From Ignavibacteriaceae bacterium (lineage in GTDB: Bacteria > Bacteroidota > Ignavibacteria > Ignavibacteriales > Ignavibacteriaceae): 7,186 bases of DNA. The stretch is taken from contig JAPHUI010000323.1 of assembly GCA_026193755.1 (NCBI GenBank), positions 1-7,186 of the forward strand, given 5' to 3'. Below, piece by piece: positions 6,858 through 7,186 of the stretch. Made by a program: the position numbers and the translations under genes. The notes below the pieces were generated by a model. The model worked only from the letters and a program-made list of their open reading frames with translations, had not been told where the DNA came from and did not search any database. The first letter of the stretch is position 1; each line of letters opens with the position of its first letter.

Positions 6858-7186
6858 TTAATTATTTATTGAATTAAAAATATCAATTAAATGTTTTGTT
6901 GTTTTGTACGTGCTAAAAATTTTAGCTCTATCCAGTCCTCTTTTTTGCCAAAATAAATAATATTTGTCATCTTCAATCAATTTCAATAGATCACCATAAA
7001 TTGATTGATAATCTGTAGGGTCATGCATAATACCTCCAGAATTAACAACTTCTGCAAGTGCTGAAGTATTTGAAATAATTACAGGAACTCCTGATTGCAT
7101 CGCTTCCAAGGGAGGTAATCCAAACCCTTCATAAAAAGAAAGAAATAAAAATGCCCTGGACATACTATATAGCTTCTTTAAAACTA
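6858..7186 (-). CDS. GT4-family glycosyltransferase, C-terminal fragment (5' end outside window)
   Basis: The last 108 residues of a GT-B glycosyltransferase whose start lies beyond the right edge; the frame is open to the edge, so the ATG at 7163 is internal. The visible part begins VLKKLYSMSRAFLFLS and contains a perfect EX7E donor-binding motif (EGFGLPPLE), followed by AMQSGVPVIISNTSALAEVV and GGIMHDPTD. This is the classic end of GT4 (glycosyl transferases group 1) enzymes, in which the EX7E glutamates hold the ribose and phosphate of the NDP-sugar. It ends at a TAA at 6858-6860, followed at once by a hairpin and T-run that looks like a terminator. The sugar specificity cannot be inferred. 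It belongs to the same glycan locus by function and strand. Confidence 0.92.
   Translation of the reverse strand, partial: VLKKLYSMSRAFLFLSFYEGFGLPPLEAMQSGVPVIISNTSALAEVVNSGGIMHDPTDYQSIYGDLLKLIEDDKYYLFWQKRGLDRAKIFSTYKTTKHLIDIFNSINN

Noticed and set aside
6858..7163. Treating the ATG at 7163 as the start of a small 101-residue protein.
   Set aside because: The frame continues upstream to the edge with residues typical of GT4 enzymes just before the EX7E motif, so this is the end of a longer gene.

Overview
This is a 7.2 kb stretch of a surface-polysaccharide (exopolysaccharide, capsule or O-antigen) biosynthesis cluster. All seven genes lie on the minus strand, so transcription runs from the right edge to the left. 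In that order they are: the 3' end of a GT4 glycosyltransferase (right edge to 6858), a membrane-anchored GT2 glycosyltransferase (6647-5478), a Wzx-type flippase (5428-3977), a soluble GT2 transferase of the rhamnosyltransferase-like type (4001-3042), a GT4 transferase (3030-1831), an ExoA-like membrane GT2 transferase (1697-693), and the N-terminal half of a polyprenyl-phosphate hexose-1-phosphate transferase (661 to the left edge). Two genes are cut by the window. I see no tRNA, rRNA, CRISPR array, insertion sequence or integrase.

The parts fit the Wzx/Wzy-dependent pathway. The left-edge enzyme would load the first sugar phosphate on undecaprenyl phosphate at the inner leaflet. The five glycosyltransferases would extend the lipid-linked unit, and the flippase would move it across the membrane. 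No Wzy polymerase, Wzz/Wzc chain-length regulator, export protein or nucleotide-sugar synthesis gene is visible, so the pathway must be completed outside the window. The sugars cannot be read from sequence.

The DNA is AT-rich (about one third G+C by eye). None of the starts has a convincing Shine-Dalgarno sequence. This, together with the protein style, suggests a member of the Bacteroidota/Ignavibacteriota/Chlorobiota group, but that is an inference from composition and not a proven assignment.

Spacing is tight from 6647 to 1831: 49 bp, then a 25-bp overlap, then adjacent or overlapping starts and stops. The block is broken by a 210-bp gap (6648-6857) holding a likely weak intrinsic terminator and a possible promoter, and by a 133-bp gap (1698-1830) holding an AT-only palindrome. 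The clearest curiosities are a changed DxD motif in the ExoA-like transferase, several 8-9 nt A/T runs inside the genes, and a TTG start on the initiating transferase. I found no convincing undescribed system; the window is a fairly ordinary, strain-variable glycan locus.
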